Origin: CAWGYT01 sp963826795
GTDB taxonomy: Bacteria; Planctomycetota; Planctomycetia; Pirellulales; Pirellulaceae
NCBI GenBank assembly: GCA_963826795.1
Contig: CAWGYT010000010.1
Span: forward strand, 558,001 to 622,000
Direction: 5' to 3'
Length of the DNA stretch: 64,000 nt
Below, in pieces: positions 8,808-19,441 of the stretch. The translations under genes and the position numbers were made by a program. The notes beneath the pieces were generated by a model. The model ran no database searches. It was not told the origin of the DNA and saw nothing but the letters and a program-made list of their open reading frames with translations. Numbering within the stretch: the stretch's first letter is position 1; each line of letters begins with the position of its first letter.

Positions 8808-11800
8808 TTGATGCGTGACCGGCCGCAGTACGTCGCGGCCGTCGACTTGGCGGTTCGATTCTGGGAACGCTGGGTCGAAGATCCGATCACCGTGACGATC
8901 GACATGGAAATCGATCCCGCGTTGCTCAGCACCGGGACGCTGGGCGCCACCTCCAACGAAGACGTGACCTTCGATTGGGACGTCGTCCGGCAGGCGTTGA
9001 TTGACGATGGACGTGCCCACGAAGCGGATTTGCTGGCGGCCTTGCCGCTCTTCGACGAGACGTCGTTCCTCTTGCCCGAGGATACGATCAATCCCTTCTC
9101 GATCGATCGCAATCTGACCTTTTCTCGTGCTAACGCGTTGGCCTTGGGCTTTGACCCGGCCTTCTTGCCCGCCCCCAGCTCGGCCTACGATCCCACCGAA
9201 ATACGCGACGCCTCGATTGTGTATGCACCCAATCCCTGGGATATCGCGGTCGATGGAACTCCCAGCTTCTTTGATTTGGATCTGCTCGATCAGGTGCAGC
9301 CCGACTTCACCGACTTCGTGGGGGTGGTGATCCATGAGATTGGCCACGCGCTGGGCTTCATCAGCGGCGTCGACGGCGTGGACCTTGCCCTGAACGATCC
9401 GACCAGTTTCCGCAACATGAACCTCACGGCCCTGGATATGTTCCGACTGGAGCCGGGTGACGGGACACGGGACTTCACGGGATCGCCACGCGTGGCTGAT
9501 CCGGCGCTGCTGCAGGTCTTCTATGACGGCGGCACGTTCGATCCTTACGGAATTGCCATTTCCGGCTTGCGGAAGGGCGACATTCCGTTGTCACAGGGGC
9601 GGGACAATGGTGACGGCGGGCAGGCGTCCCACTGGAAAGATGGACTCGGCCTGGGCTTGATGGATCCAACCGCGTCGTCCGGTTATGCCTGGTTCAGCGA
9701 CGTGGATCGAACCGCCTTTGATCTGATCGGCTGGGACGTCGTCGGGGATCCGGTCGCGAGCGACTGGACGGGCGTGACGCTGGAGACCTACTCGCACGAT
9801 CGCAATGTGGGAGCCGTGACCGAGCTCGAGGATCCCTCGCTACCGGCACCTGGCAGCAACGCCTTGCCCTCGACCGCGCAGGTCTTGGGTGGCATTGGCC
9901 GCGGCGAGCAATCCAGCGACGAGACGCTGCGACTGGGCTTCGTCGTCTATGGCACGATGGACGAGGCCCGGGATGTGGATGTTTACAGTTTTCAGGCCAC
10001 GGCGGGGACGGAGGTCTGGCTGGATATCGATCGAACCTCGCCCAAACTCGATACGGTCGTCGAACTGATCGATGCCAACGGCATCGTGTTGGCCCGCTCG
10101 GACAATTCGTTCGCGGAGGCGAACGGGTCCGAACAACGGTTCGCCGCGCCAGGCGTGTTCGTCTCCGGCCTGCAAAAGACGCTGTTTTACGACCAGGACT
10201 ACTACACGACCAACGTGCTCGACGCCGGTATGCGAGTGGTGCTGCCGGGGGCGACCGGGGCGACCAGTACCTATCACGTGCGGGTCCGCAGCAGCAGCGA
10301 CAATCTGAATAACGTTTCCGGAGGCAAGACCTCGGGCGTCTATCAACTTCAACTGCGCCTGGGCGAGATCGATGAGTATCCTGGTTCGACCGTGCAATTT
10401 GCCGACATTCGCTATGCCATGGATGGAGTCCGCATCAAGGGTCTGCCGAAGCATTCGCCGCTGACCGGAGAAGTTCGCGAGGACGAGTGGGAAAACGCGT
10501 TTGGTCAACTGATCGACAACAACGACGCGCTGCCGCTGGGCATCACCCTGACCGAGACCATTTCCCTGGACAGCAATTCGCGTGTCTTGGTGCGACCGAC
10601 CGTCGGGCCGATCGCGGACGATGCGCCCATTCCCACCTTTTATCCCGATAGTTTCCAGGACGCGCAATACATTGGCAATGTGCTGCAGAGCGATCGCGCG
10701 GCGATCTCAATCGCGGGTCGCATGGATGATGGGTTCCGCATCGGTCCGTTCCTGAGTGACTCGGTGGACTGGTACCTGTTCGAAGTCCGCTTCGCCTCGA
10801 TTCAACAGCCGGGTGGAAATATTGCCGAACTGACCTTCGACTTGGACTATGCCGACGGCATGGCCCGTTCGGATTTGGGATTCGCGATCTACGAGGCGAA
10901 TTTTGTGGCGACGACGAATTTGTCGGGCGCGGAGACGATGCCCGGGCAGTTGCTCTATCACAGCCTCAATGGAGGAGGCCCGGACGATCATCCGGCTCCG
11001 CTGCAAGGCAGCGATCTGGACGACCTGTCGCGCGGCTCGGTCGGCGCACTGGATCCGTTTATCGGACCGGTTTCGCTGCCGGAAGGCTACTATCTGCTGC
11101 AGGTCGTCAATCCGTCGGTGGTCCAGCTCGAGCGGCTGCAGTACACCGACAAGTTGGCGCCGAACCCTTATGCTCGGTTTGAGCCGGTCGAGGCTATCTC
11201 GCGGATCGCGGAGGATCGGATTGGCGAGCCGATCACGGAGGAAGGGCAGGGGACCACCTTCGATCCGCCGCAGATACCCGTGCTGCTGGATCCACGCAAC
11301 GCGGTCGTGCCTCTGACCTTGGCGGATGTCGAGTTGTTCGTGAGCAGCGCGAATGCGGTGTTCTCGGTCGACGCTTTCTCGGGCGGACACGAGGTCAGTT
11401 TCGGGGCGCTGACGGGGATTGACGGGGCGGCGGGAATCGCACCGATCATCGGCGACTTTGCCTTCCGCGATAATCCGCTCTTCGACCCCGCCTCGACCGA
11501 TCCCAATGCCGCCCGGCCGCAGCGGCTGATGGCGTTTGCCCAGGACTTGGGGACCGGAGCGAATCCCAGCGACGCGACGATCGGCAACTACATCATCCTG
11601 GACATCATGGAGGATACGGCGGCTGAGCGAGCCGGGAGTCCTTTGCCTGCCGGATCGACCGCGGTGCGCGGCGTGGGCGTGGGCGGGGCCCTGACCGATG
11701 ACACGATCGAGACCTACGGTCCCGACCCGGACAGCGAAGATCCGGCCAACCCCGATATCATCTTGATTGATGAAGGCGTGTTCTACGACGCGATCGCCTT

Positions 11801-14800
11801 CAATCCGGGCTCAAACGACATCGGCGAAGGCTACGCCATCGGTCGCCGCGCCGCGAGCGGCATCTCGAACATCTTGATCCGGTTTGACGCCGCGACGGGG
11901 CAGGCGATCAGTGCAACCGGCGAGCCGCAGGAGGACATCGAGCGTTTGCCGGTACCCAATCCGATTCCGACGCCACCTCCCGCCGTCCCGGTGCGGCAAC
12001 CCAACGCCGGCTTCGACATCGTGGAGCAGGGCGTGTTGGATACGACGGCCGGCGGCGGGCCGGGCGGCGATATCACGGGCCTGGCCTTCCGAGGCAGCAC
12101 CCTCTACGGCGTCTCGAACCGGGGTGGTCTGTATCGGATTGGCTTGGGGCCCAACGCGACGGCTCGCTACATCACGACGATCAACGTCCCGAACGACGAT
12201 CCGGAGGCCGAGCCCGAAGCGATCCGGTTCTCGGGACTCGCGCTCGGGCCTCAGAACGTCGAGGGAGGACTGTACCGGAGCCTGCTGTTCGGCGTCGATG
12301 CGCGTGGCAATGTCTATGCCTTCAACACGGACGGCGAGCTGCAGCCGATTTTTGCCAACGGAGCGCTCTCGATCGCGACCGGTGTCTCCGGGGCGACGGG
12401 CCTCGACTTCGGGACGCTGGATCAAAATCTGTGGCACGTCACCACGACGCGGGCCGGTGACCCTGGCCACGGTCGCCTGTTCCCCGCGCCTCAGGGCGGC
12501 GGCGCGAGCTTCTATTTTGGCGAGGACCAGAATCCCGGCGGCGGCGATCCGCGTTTCTACGATTTCCTCGGCGGAGCTCGCGGGAGTCTCGTCTCGGAAG
12601 AGTTCAGCTTGGCGGGCTTTGATGACTCGCACGATCCCTACATCTACTTCACCTATTTCCTGACGACCGAGCAGGCGTTCAATGATCCGCTGAATCCGAC
12701 GGCTCGCGATTCGTTCCGCGTGTTCATTGCCGATGACAGTCGGGAGGATGGACGCGGTCAATGGCATTTGCTGGCCTCCAACCAGCCGGCCGAGACGGGG
12801 CCCGGAGGCCTGGACGTGAACCCGGACGACGACATCTTGATCGATGTTCAACGCCTCTTTGACAACACCTGGCAGGATGTGCCCTTCGCGAATCCGACGG
12901 CCCAGGGCCGCAATGGGACCCGCGAGCCGTTCCCCTATCAGGACGATGACGCGCTGCGACCGTTCGATCCGGGTGACATTGGCTGGGCGCCGTTTGATCC
13001 GCCCTTGAATGAAACCCAAGGCGTCTGGCGACAGGCTCGCATTTCACTGGCCGACTTCGCCGGCAGCGATCACCTCTCGCTGCGCTTCGACTTCAGCACC
13101 GCCGGTTCGTTCAACATCGGAGGTACGGCCGGCGCCGAATTGTGGGCGATCGACGGGGGACGCTTGCGAGATGGCGAAACCTTCGAGATCGACGGAGAGA
13201 CTTTCGAGTTCGATCTGGGCTACACGCTCGTGACCCGCGCGGCCGCCGCTCTGACCGATGGCGAGACGTTGACGATCGTCGATGCCGACACGAATACCTT
13301 CACCTTTGAAATCGATCTGAACGGGGTGGTGGACGCCGCCAATCTGCCGGTGAGCATCACGCCGAATGATTCCGCGGACGTGGTTGCCGACGCGATCGTC
13401 ACGGCGCTTCAGGACGCGGGCTTGACGGTCACGCCGCACCAGGTTGGGAATCGGATCAATCTGGAAGGTGCCCAGGATGTGCAATTGGCCGGTGGCGGTC
13501 TGGCTCTGGAAGGCGCACCGGGAACCGAAGGAATCGCGGTCGTCGTTCACGCCGGGATGTCGTCCGACGAGGTGGCCGAAGCGATGGTGCAGCCCCTGGC
13601 CGACACGTTTGCCAACGGCCTGACGGACGTGATCAAATTCACGGGGAACCTGGTGCGAGTCATCGGTCACCGCGTCGGCGATCCTGGCCCGCTTGGACTG
13701 ACCAGTACCCTGCCGGGGGATGCACTCGGTAACTTCAACACGCCCCTGCGAGCCAAGAACACGCCAGAGAACAGCGGACGCAACGACGATCGGTTGTACG
13801 CCTTCGCCGACGACCAGTTCAACTTCGCCGTGCCCTTTGAAGGCGTCTATGTCGACGACTTGATCATCGGCTTTGCGGCGTTTGGCGAGCGGGGAGCGGA
13901 CTTGAGGCCGGATTATCCCCATGAACCCGCGCAGGGCTTCGAAACGATCCCCGACGTGTTCGAGGGCGAGATTGGCGGGCTGGCTCAAATCTTCCCGCCC
14001 CCCGGATCGATCCTGACCGGCGAGTACCAGGTCGAGATTCGCCGAGCGGCCGACTTTGCCGATGGCGTCATTCCCACCCGGACCTTTGATCCGCGGTTTC
14101 GCTTGAGCCAGAACGTGAGCCTCACGATTCCTTCCGGAGGCGACGCGTACGACGGGCTGACGGTCTTCGTGTCGGACGGCGTACGAAGTGCCACTTTCGA
14201 ATTCGAAGACGAGGACGTGGGCAACGGTGTGGCCAATGGCAACCTGGCGGTGCCGTTCGTCGCGACGGATCCGGCCTATGTGCTGGTCGAGCGTTTGAGG
14301 GATCTGATCAACGGACTGTATCTGACGAAGCAATTGTCGGTGACGGCGGCCGGGTCCAACGGGGCGGCGGTGGGATCGGTGGGCACCAGCGATCGACTGG
14401 ATTTGTTCGGCACGGCCGTCTCGGTGGGAGGCGATCTCGAGCCGACGGTCTTCGACGAATCGGGGTCCGAAAATCGATTCCGTGACCAGGGGCAGGTCGT
14501 GATCGCTTCCAATTCGATCTCCCATTCGGCGATGTTCGGAATTGTCGTCGAGGATGCCCTGCGGGACTTTCCCTGCAAGGCGGGTTCCCCCGCCGATGGA
14601 ACGCCGCCGATTTGTGATTTCCCACACTTCGATCTGGCGGATGTCGAGGATCATGCGCAAGGAGCGGCGGCGGACTACAACCCGTCGCTCGGGGCCCCAC
14701 GAAATCTCCGTGAACTAAATCAGGAAAGCCTCGCGCCGGGCGTGGTGATCGCCAACAACGTCATCGCCTTCGGCGGCGAGGGCGGGATCCATTTCAGTGG

Positions 14801-17800
14801 TGACCCCAGCGGTCACGTGATCATCGCGCCGGTGGGTGGGCCCGCCGGACAGGCCGAGGTCTGGGAAGACGGCGGCGTGCATTTCCTCTTGCGGATTGAA
14901 GACAACAACGGCGACAGTCAGGTGTTCGAGTTCCGGGCCGGAGGCCAGGCGCCGCTCGGACTGACGGATATCGTGATCGACTGGAACACCACGGCGGATT
15001 GCCCGGACATTCACCCGCTGAACCAGTGTGGTCCGCGCTACTCGCCCGAAAATCCCGACATGGCCGAGGCGATTCTGAATGCGATCGGCCGCAGTAACCT
15101 GGATATCAAGCCGTATCGCACCAAGGGAGACGAACTGTACCTGGAAGGGGCGGCCTCGATTCTCAGTACCGTGGTCAACGGCGACGCAACCTCGGTCACC
15201 TTCTTTGCGGATTCGTGGTTCTATCCATTCAATATCGTGCCCCAACAGTCGGCCGTGCCTTTTGGGCGGATCGTGAACAATACGATCGTGGGCTTGGGAG
15301 GCACGTTGGTCGGGGACAACTTGTACACGCCCGACGACTTCGCCGACACCGGAATTCTGATCGAAGACTATGCCAACCCGACGCTACTGAACAACGTCGC
15401 CGTGAATTTGAACGCCGGCATCCGTGCGGACCAAACGGCGCTGACCAGTGTCGTCGGCGGGATGCTGTTCCAGGGCAATGTCAGCAACGCACAGAATCTG
15501 GACGTGGGCGACTTCGCGATTGAACTGGGCAACGACGAACCGCTGTTCGTCAATTGGGACCGTGGCAATTTCTATCCGGCGTCGCTGTCGCGGATCATCG
15601 ATAGTTCGGTCGACTCGCTGGAAGATCGGTCGGAGTTGGTGACCGTCAAGGAGCCGATCGGGATCGCCCGCTCGCCCATCCTGGCCCCCAATTTCGACGT
15701 GCTGGGTCAGCTTCGAATCGATGATCCTGGAGTTGAGCCGCCGGAAGGCTTTGGTAAGAACGTGTTCAAGGATCGCGGAGCGATCGACCGCGTCGACTTC
15801 CTGGGCCCGATTGCCCAGTTCCAGGTTCCGCTTGACAACGACGTGTCAGGCAATGACAAGAATCCCGCTGAAGATCAAGTGCGAATCGAGAATTCGCGGC
15901 TCAGTCAATTCGTGGTTCAATTGGTCGACTTGGGCGAAGCAACGGCCCCGACGGGGACCGGAATCGACGACGGCATCGTGACGGTGGATTCGGTCATTGT
16001 CCGTCGCGACGGCGAAGTCTTGCAGCCGGACGTCGATTACCGATTTGATTACCAAGCCACCACCAACCAGATCCTGCTGACTCCCCAAGCCGGCTTGTGG
16101 CTGGCTGGCTACACCTACCAGATCGAACTGATTAATCAAGATCGCTTCGTCGTGGCGGCCGGGGATTACGTGCCGGACGGAGAGGTTTTCCGAGTCACGG
16201 ACGCGGACGGTCGGATGCGCACCTTCGAGTTCGAAACCGGGTTTTCGTTGCTGGTTCCCGAAACGCTGACGATCATTGTGCCGGCCGGCAACAGCGGACT
16301 CTCGGCCGTGGCCGATCGCGAGATCTTCACCATCAGCAATGGCGTCCGGCTGGTGACATTTGAATTTGATTCGAACAACTCAATCAGCGCCGGTCGGGTC
16401 CGAGTCCCGTTCCAGCCTTCGAGCACGCCGGATCAAGTGGCCGATGCGATCGTGGCTGCGATCACCTCCGCCGACCTCGGGCTGGGGCCGCGAAATCTGG
16501 GCGGTGGCCGCGTTCACGTCGGCGGGCCGCTGAACACCATTCTGGATACGACGGTTACCTCGCTGGAGCAGTCCGGCGGACCCGGTGTTTTCGTCGATGG
16601 ACAGACGATGCTGCTGCAGCACACGCCGGAGTCGGTTCGTTTTGAGTTCGACCGCGATGGGGTCGTGGCGGGGGCCAATGTGCCGATCGCTTACAACGAC
16701 AACATGACCCAACAGGAACTGGCGCAGGCGGTCATCGACGCCGTCAATAGCTCGGTCTTGTCGTTGGACGCCGTCCGCGGGCCCAGCGGGGTTGTCAACC
16801 TGGGGATTGTACCCGGGCTGCGAATCAATCTGGAAACCAGCAGTCTTTCGCTGTCCGGTAGCCCCGGACTTCAGACGCCCGGCGCCACCGCGATTTCGTT
16901 CCGGCCGACCGAAGATCTGGTTCAAGCGGACCTGTCCGCGTTGATGAAGACGGCGATTGACGACAGCAGTCTGGTCGGGATCACGACGCTGATCGACGAG
17001 GCCGGACGACTGGTCTTGATCGCGGCCGAGGATGTGCAGGGGATTTCGGCCAACTTGATTCAGGGGATTCGGGACATCGCAGGCAACCTGCTGCGGACGA
17101 ACCAGAACGCCTCGCCCTTCTCGACGTTATTGGTCGTTGATCTGCCCGCCCCGCTGGATTTTGGCGACGCGCCGGATCCGACGTACGCCACGCTGCTGAA
17201 CCACAACGGGGCCCGTCACGTTGTCGTGCCAAATATTCGAATGGGGGCCACCAACAGCGCCGAGCTGGACGCGAATCTCGCGGGTGATACGTCGGATGAT
17301 GGCGTGGTGTTCACCAACGTGCTCACGCCTGGCGGCAGCACGCCCGTCCGCATTACCGTCTCGACGGAAGGCTTTATCGATGCCTGGATCGACGTCGATG
17401 CCGATGGCAGCTTCGCTCAGACGCGGGATCACGTGCTCGCCAGTGTCCCGGTCGTGCGCGGCGCCAATACGCTTCGGCTCGAGATTCCCGACGACGCCCA
17501 GCTGGGGTCGACCTTCAGCCGATTTCGCTTCAGTACTTCCGGTGGTCTGGCAGCGACAGGACGGGCCAATGACGGCGAAGTCGAGGATTACCCGGTCGAG
17601 TTGGTGTTCGTTGAGCGACCCATTGGTGTCGACGATGCGTATTCGGTCGATGAAGATTCGGTACTCATTATCGGCGCGGCCGCGGGCCTATTGCAAAACG
17701 ATCAAGAGCCGAATGGGAATGACCTCAGCGCGCTCGTTAGCGAGGGTCCGATGCACGGCACGTTGACGCTGAATTCCGACGGCTCGTTTGTGTACGAGCC

Positions 17801-19283
17801 GGACGTGAACTTCTTCGGCGTCGACACGTTTACTTATCGAGCCACGACCGACATTCTCGCGTCGAATTCGACCGTGGTGTCAATCGAGGTGATTTCCCAG
17901 CCCGACGAACCCATCGCCGGCGATGACTTCGCCAGCACGCCCGAGGATACGCCGGTCACAATCGACTTGGTCGCCAATGACGTCGATCCGGACGGGGCGC
18001 TTGATCGGAGCTCGGTTACCGTCACCACGCCTCCCAGCCATGGGACGGTCGACGTGGACAACACGGGCGTGGCCGTCTATCGTCCTGACGCGAACTATTT
18101 CGGTACGGACACGTTCCAGTACACGGTTCGGGACGGCGAGGGAGCGATTTCAGCTCCGGCCACCGTGACGATTCAGATTCAGAGTGTGAACGACGCGCCG
18201 ATCGCCAACAACGATGCTCTGTTCGTACGACAAGGCACCCCTTTGACCTACGACTTGTTGGCAAACGACGTGGACATCGACGGAACCCTCGTCCGGCAGT
18301 CGGTCGTGATCACCTCGAGCCCGAAGAGTGGCTCGATTCGATTCAACACGGATGGAACGATCGTGTTCACGCCCGATCCGAACTTCCTCGGAGTCGACAC
18401 GTTCCGCTACACCGTCCGCGACAACTCGGGAGCGACTTCCAACCAGGCGACCGTGACGGTCACGGTTTCAGGAGAGAACTTCCCGCCGATTGCGAACGAC
18501 GATCAGGCGGAAACGGACCGAGGACAGGCCGTCACCATCGATCTGGTCGGCAACGATACCGATGTCGATGGTTCGGTCGTTCCTGGCTCGATCACCGTGA
18601 CGACTCAACCCAGTCACGGCTCGGTGGTCGTGAATCTGGACGGAACCGCGGTGTATCAGCCGGTTTCGGGCTACGTCGGCTTGGATGAATTCCGCTACAC
18701 GGTCCGTGATGACTTCAATGCGGTCTCCAACATCGCGACGGTGACGGTGACGATCTCCGAACTCGGTCCGCCGTGGCAGAATCCGGCGAATCCGCTGGAC
18801 GTCACCAACGACGGCTTTGTGGCACCCATCGACGCGTTGCAGGTGATCAACGAGATCAATCTGCGAGGATCACGCCCGCTTGATCCGCCGCCGTCATCGA
18901 GCGAGCCGGTGCAGCCTCCGCCCTACCTGGATGTGAACGGCGACGGCTCGCTGTCTCCGCTGGACGCCCTGTTGATCATCAACTTCCTCAACAACCCATC
19001 GGCGGCCCCGGCGGTCGCCGCGGAAGGCGAGCGGCTGGCCGACGCCCAGCTGATTGGCGCGGCGCTGGACATCCAGCCGCGTTTCCAAGCCGAGCCGGCA
19101 GAAACCGCTGCCGCCGTCGATCAGGCCGTCGCCACCACGTCGGCGCGGACGCGTCTGCTGGAGGACGCGGTTTGGGCGGAAGACGAATCGCTGTGGGATG
19201 ACGGGCTGTTGGGTCCGGTTCAGGGTTCCGACGATTGGGGCAAGGCGCTGTGGGACGCGGGCGACGATTCCGATTGGATATAA
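8808..19283 (+). CDS. Giant secreted protein, segment 4 (second metalloprotease, GEVED, cadherin-like repeats, dockerin)
   Basis: This 3,491-residue frame is the main part of the giant. In order it holds: a second zinc metalloprotease domain with HEIGHALGF near residue 176; pre-peptidase-like blocks (VYSFQATAGTEVWLDI); a propeller-like stretch around residues 1080-1230; and four or five copies of a repeat with the core TFEFD followed by a V-A-x-A-I helix. Then come a GEVED domain ending GEVEDYPVEL near residue 2925, and four tandem Ig/cadherin-like repeats of about 95 residues (17.6-18.75 kb), each ending DTFxYTVRD-like. Last is a dockerin-type tail with two calcium loops (DVTNDGFVAPIDAL, DVNGDGSLSPLDAL) and an acidic end. 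Coding sense starts near 8720. The product is probably surface-attached; substrate unknown. Confidence 0.85.
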   Translation: MMRDRPQYVAAVDLAVRFWERWVEDPITVTIDMEIDPALLSTGTLGATSNEDVTFDWDVVRQALIDDGRAHEADLLAALPLFDETSFLLPEDTINPFSIDRNLTFSRANALALGFDPAFLPAPSSAYDPTEIRDASIVYAPNPWDIAVDGTPSFFDLDLLDQVQPDFTDFVGVVIHEIGHALGFISGVDGVDLALNDPTSFRNMNLTALDMFRLEPGDGTRDFTGSPRVADPALLQVFYDGGTFDPYGIAISGLRKGDIPLSQGRDNGDGGQASHWKDGLGLGLMDPTASSGYAWFSDVDRTAFDLIGWDVVGDPVASDWTGVTLETYSHDRNVGAVTELEDPSLPAPGSNALPSTAQVLGGIGRGEQSSDETLRLGFVVYGTMDEARDVDVYSFQATAGTEVWLDIDRTSPKLDTVVELIDANGIVLARSDNSFAEANGSEQRFAAPGVFVSGLQKTLFYDQDYYTTNVLDAGMRVVLPGATGATSTYHVRVRSSSDNLNNVSGGKTSGVYQLQLRLGEIDEYPGSTVQFADIRYAMDGVRIKGLPKHSPLTGEVREDEWENAFGQLIDNNDALPLGITLTETISLDSNSRVLVRPTVGPIADDAPIPTFYPDSFQDAQYIGNVLQSDRAAISIAGRMDDGFRIGPFLSDSVDWYLFEVRFASIQQPGGNIAELTFDLDYADGMARSDLGFAIYEANFVATTNLSGAETMPGQLLYHSLNGGGPDDHPAPLQGSDLDDLSRGSVGALDPFIGPVSLPEGYYLLQVVNPSVVQLERLQYTDKLAPNPYARFEPVEAISRIAEDRIGEPITEEGQGTTFDPPQIPVLLDPRNAVVPLTLADVELFVSSANAVFSVDAFSGGHEVSFGALTGIDGAAGIAPIIGDFAFRDNPLFDPASTDPNAARPQRLMAFAQDLGTGANPSDATIGNYIILDIMEDTAAERAGSPLPAGSTAVRGVGVGGALTDDTIETYGPDPDSEDPANPDIILIDEGVFYDAIAFNPGSNDIGEGYAIGRRAASGISNILIRFDAATGQAISATGEPQEDIERLPVPNPIPTPPPAVPVRQPNAGFDIVEQGVLDTTAGGGPGGDITGLAFRGSTLYGVSNRGGLYRIGLGPNATARYITTINVPNDDPEAEPEAIRFSGLALGPQNVEGGLYRSLLFGVDARGNVYAFNTDGELQPIFANGALSIATGVSGATGLDFGTLDQNLWHVTTTRAGDPGHGRLFPAPQGGGASFYFGEDQNPGGGDPRFYDFLGGARGSLVSEEFSLAGFDDSHDPYIYFTYFLTTEQAFNDPLNPTARDSFRVFIADDSREDGRGQWHLLASNQPAETGPGGLDVNPDDDILIDVQRLFDNTWQDVPFANPTAQGRNGTREPFPYQDDDALRPFDPGDIGWAPFDPPLNETQGVWRQARISLADFAGSDHLSLRFDFSTAGSFNIGGTAGAELWAIDGGRLRDGETFEIDGETFEFDLGYTLVTRAAAALTDGETLTIVDADTNTFTFEIDLNGVVDAANLPVSITPNDSADVVADAIVTALQDAGLTVTPHQVGNRINLEGAQDVQLAGGGLALEGAPGTEGIAVVVHAGMSSDEVAEAMVQPLADTFANGLTDVIKFTGNLVRVIGHRVGDPGPLGLTSTLPGDALGNFNTPLRAKNTPENSGRNDDRLYAFADDQFNFAVPFEGVYVDDLIIGFAAFGERGADLRPDYPHEPAQGFETIPDVFEGEIGGLAQIFPPPGSILTGEYQVEIRRAADFADGVIPTRTFDPRFRLSQNVSLTIPSGGDAYDGLTVFVSDGVRSATFEFEDEDVGNGVANGNLAVPFVATDPAYVLVERLRDLINGLYLTKQLSVTAAGSNGAAVGSVGTSDRLDLFGTAVSVGGDLEPTVFDESGSENRFRDQGQVVIASNSISHSAMFGIVVEDALRDFPCKAGSPADGTPPICDFPHFDLADVEDHAQGAAADYNPSLGAPRNLRELNQESLAPGVVIANNVIAFGGEGGIHFSGDPSGHVIIAPVGGPAGQAEVWEDGGVHFLLRIEDNNGDSQVFEFRAGGQAPLGLTDIVIDWNTTADCPDIHPLNQCGPRYSPENPDMAEAILNAIGRSNLDIKPYRTKGDELYLEGAASILSTVVNGDATSVTFFADSWFYPFNIVPQQSAVPFGRIVNNTIVGLGGTLVGDNLYTPDDFADTGILIEDYANPTLLNNVAVNLNAGIRADQTALTSVVGGMLFQGNVSNAQNLDVGDFAIELGNDEPLFVNWDRGNFYPASLSRIIDSSVDSLEDRSELVTVKEPIGIARSPILAPNFDVLGQLRIDDPGVEPPEGFGKNVFKDRGAIDRVDFLGPIAQFQVPLDNDVSGNDKNPAEDQVRIENSRLSQFVVQLVDLGEATAPTGTGIDDGIVTVDSVIVRRDGEVLQPDVDYRFDYQATTNQILLTPQAGLWLAGYTYQIELINQDRFVVAAGDYVPDGEVFRVTDADGRMRTFEFETGFSLLVPETLTIIVPAGNSGLSAVADREIFTISNGVRLVTFEFDSNNSISAGRVRVPFQPSSTPDQVADAIVAAITSADLGLGPRNLGGGRVHVGGPLNTILDTTVTSLEQSGGPGVFVDGQTMLLQHTPESVRFEFDRDGVVAGANVPIAYNDNMTQQELAQAVIDAVNSSVLSLDAVRGPSGVVNLGIVPGLRINLETSSLSLSGSPGLQTPGATAISFRPTEDLVQADLSALMKTAIDDSSLVGITTLIDEAGRLVLIAAEDVQGISANLIQGIRDIAGNLLRTNQNASPFSTLLVVDLPAPLDFGDAPDPTYATLLNHNGARHVVVPNIRMGATNSAELDANLAGDTSDDGVVFTNVLTPGGSTPVRITVSTEGFIDAWIDVDADGSFAQTRDHVLASVPVVRGANTLRLEIPDDAQLGSTFSRFRFSTSGGLAATGRANDGEVEDYPVELVFVERPIGVDDAYSVDEDSVLIIGAAAGLLQNDQEPNGNDLSALVSEGPMHGTLTLNSDGSFVYEPDVNFFGVDTFTYRATTDILASNSTVVSIEVISQPDEPIAGDDFASTPEDTPVTIDLVANDVDPDGALDRSSVTVTTPPSHGTVDVDNTGVAVYRPDANYFGTDTFQYTVRDGEGAISAPATVTIQIQSVNDAPIANNDALFVRQGTPLTYDLLANDVDIDGTLVRQSVVITSSPKSGSIRFNTDGTIVFTPDPNFLGVDTFRYTVRDNSGATSNQATVTVTVSGENFPPIANDDQAETDRGQAVTIDLVGNDTDVDGSVVPGSITVTTQPSHGSVVVNLDGTAVYQPVSGYVGLDEFRYTVRDDFNAVSNIATVTVTISELGPPWQNPANPLDVTNDGFVAPIDALQVINEINLRGSRPLDPPPSSSEPVQPPPYLDVNGDGSLSPLDALLIINFLNNPSAAPAVAAEGERLADAQLIGAALDIQPRFQAEPAETAAAVDQAVATTSARTRLLEDAVWAEDESLWDDGLLGPVQGSDDWGKALWDAGDDSDWI

Positions 19284-19441
19284 GGGCCGCAGCCCTCGAA
19301 TCGGCCGTCGTTTGTGGGAAAGGCGTCCCTTTTCTCAGACCGTCCCGCGCATCCGCGCGGGGCGGCTTCTCGCCGTCCGGCGACGCCGCTATGCTGAACG
19401 CGGTTTCTCCGCCCACCACTTGATCGAAAGTCCCAGCAGGC

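Noticed and set aside
6542..9112. Long minus-strand open frame (856 codons) opposite the giant gene
   Set aside because: It is the antisense shadow of GC-rich coding DNA, has no family resemblance and lies fully within the giant gene.
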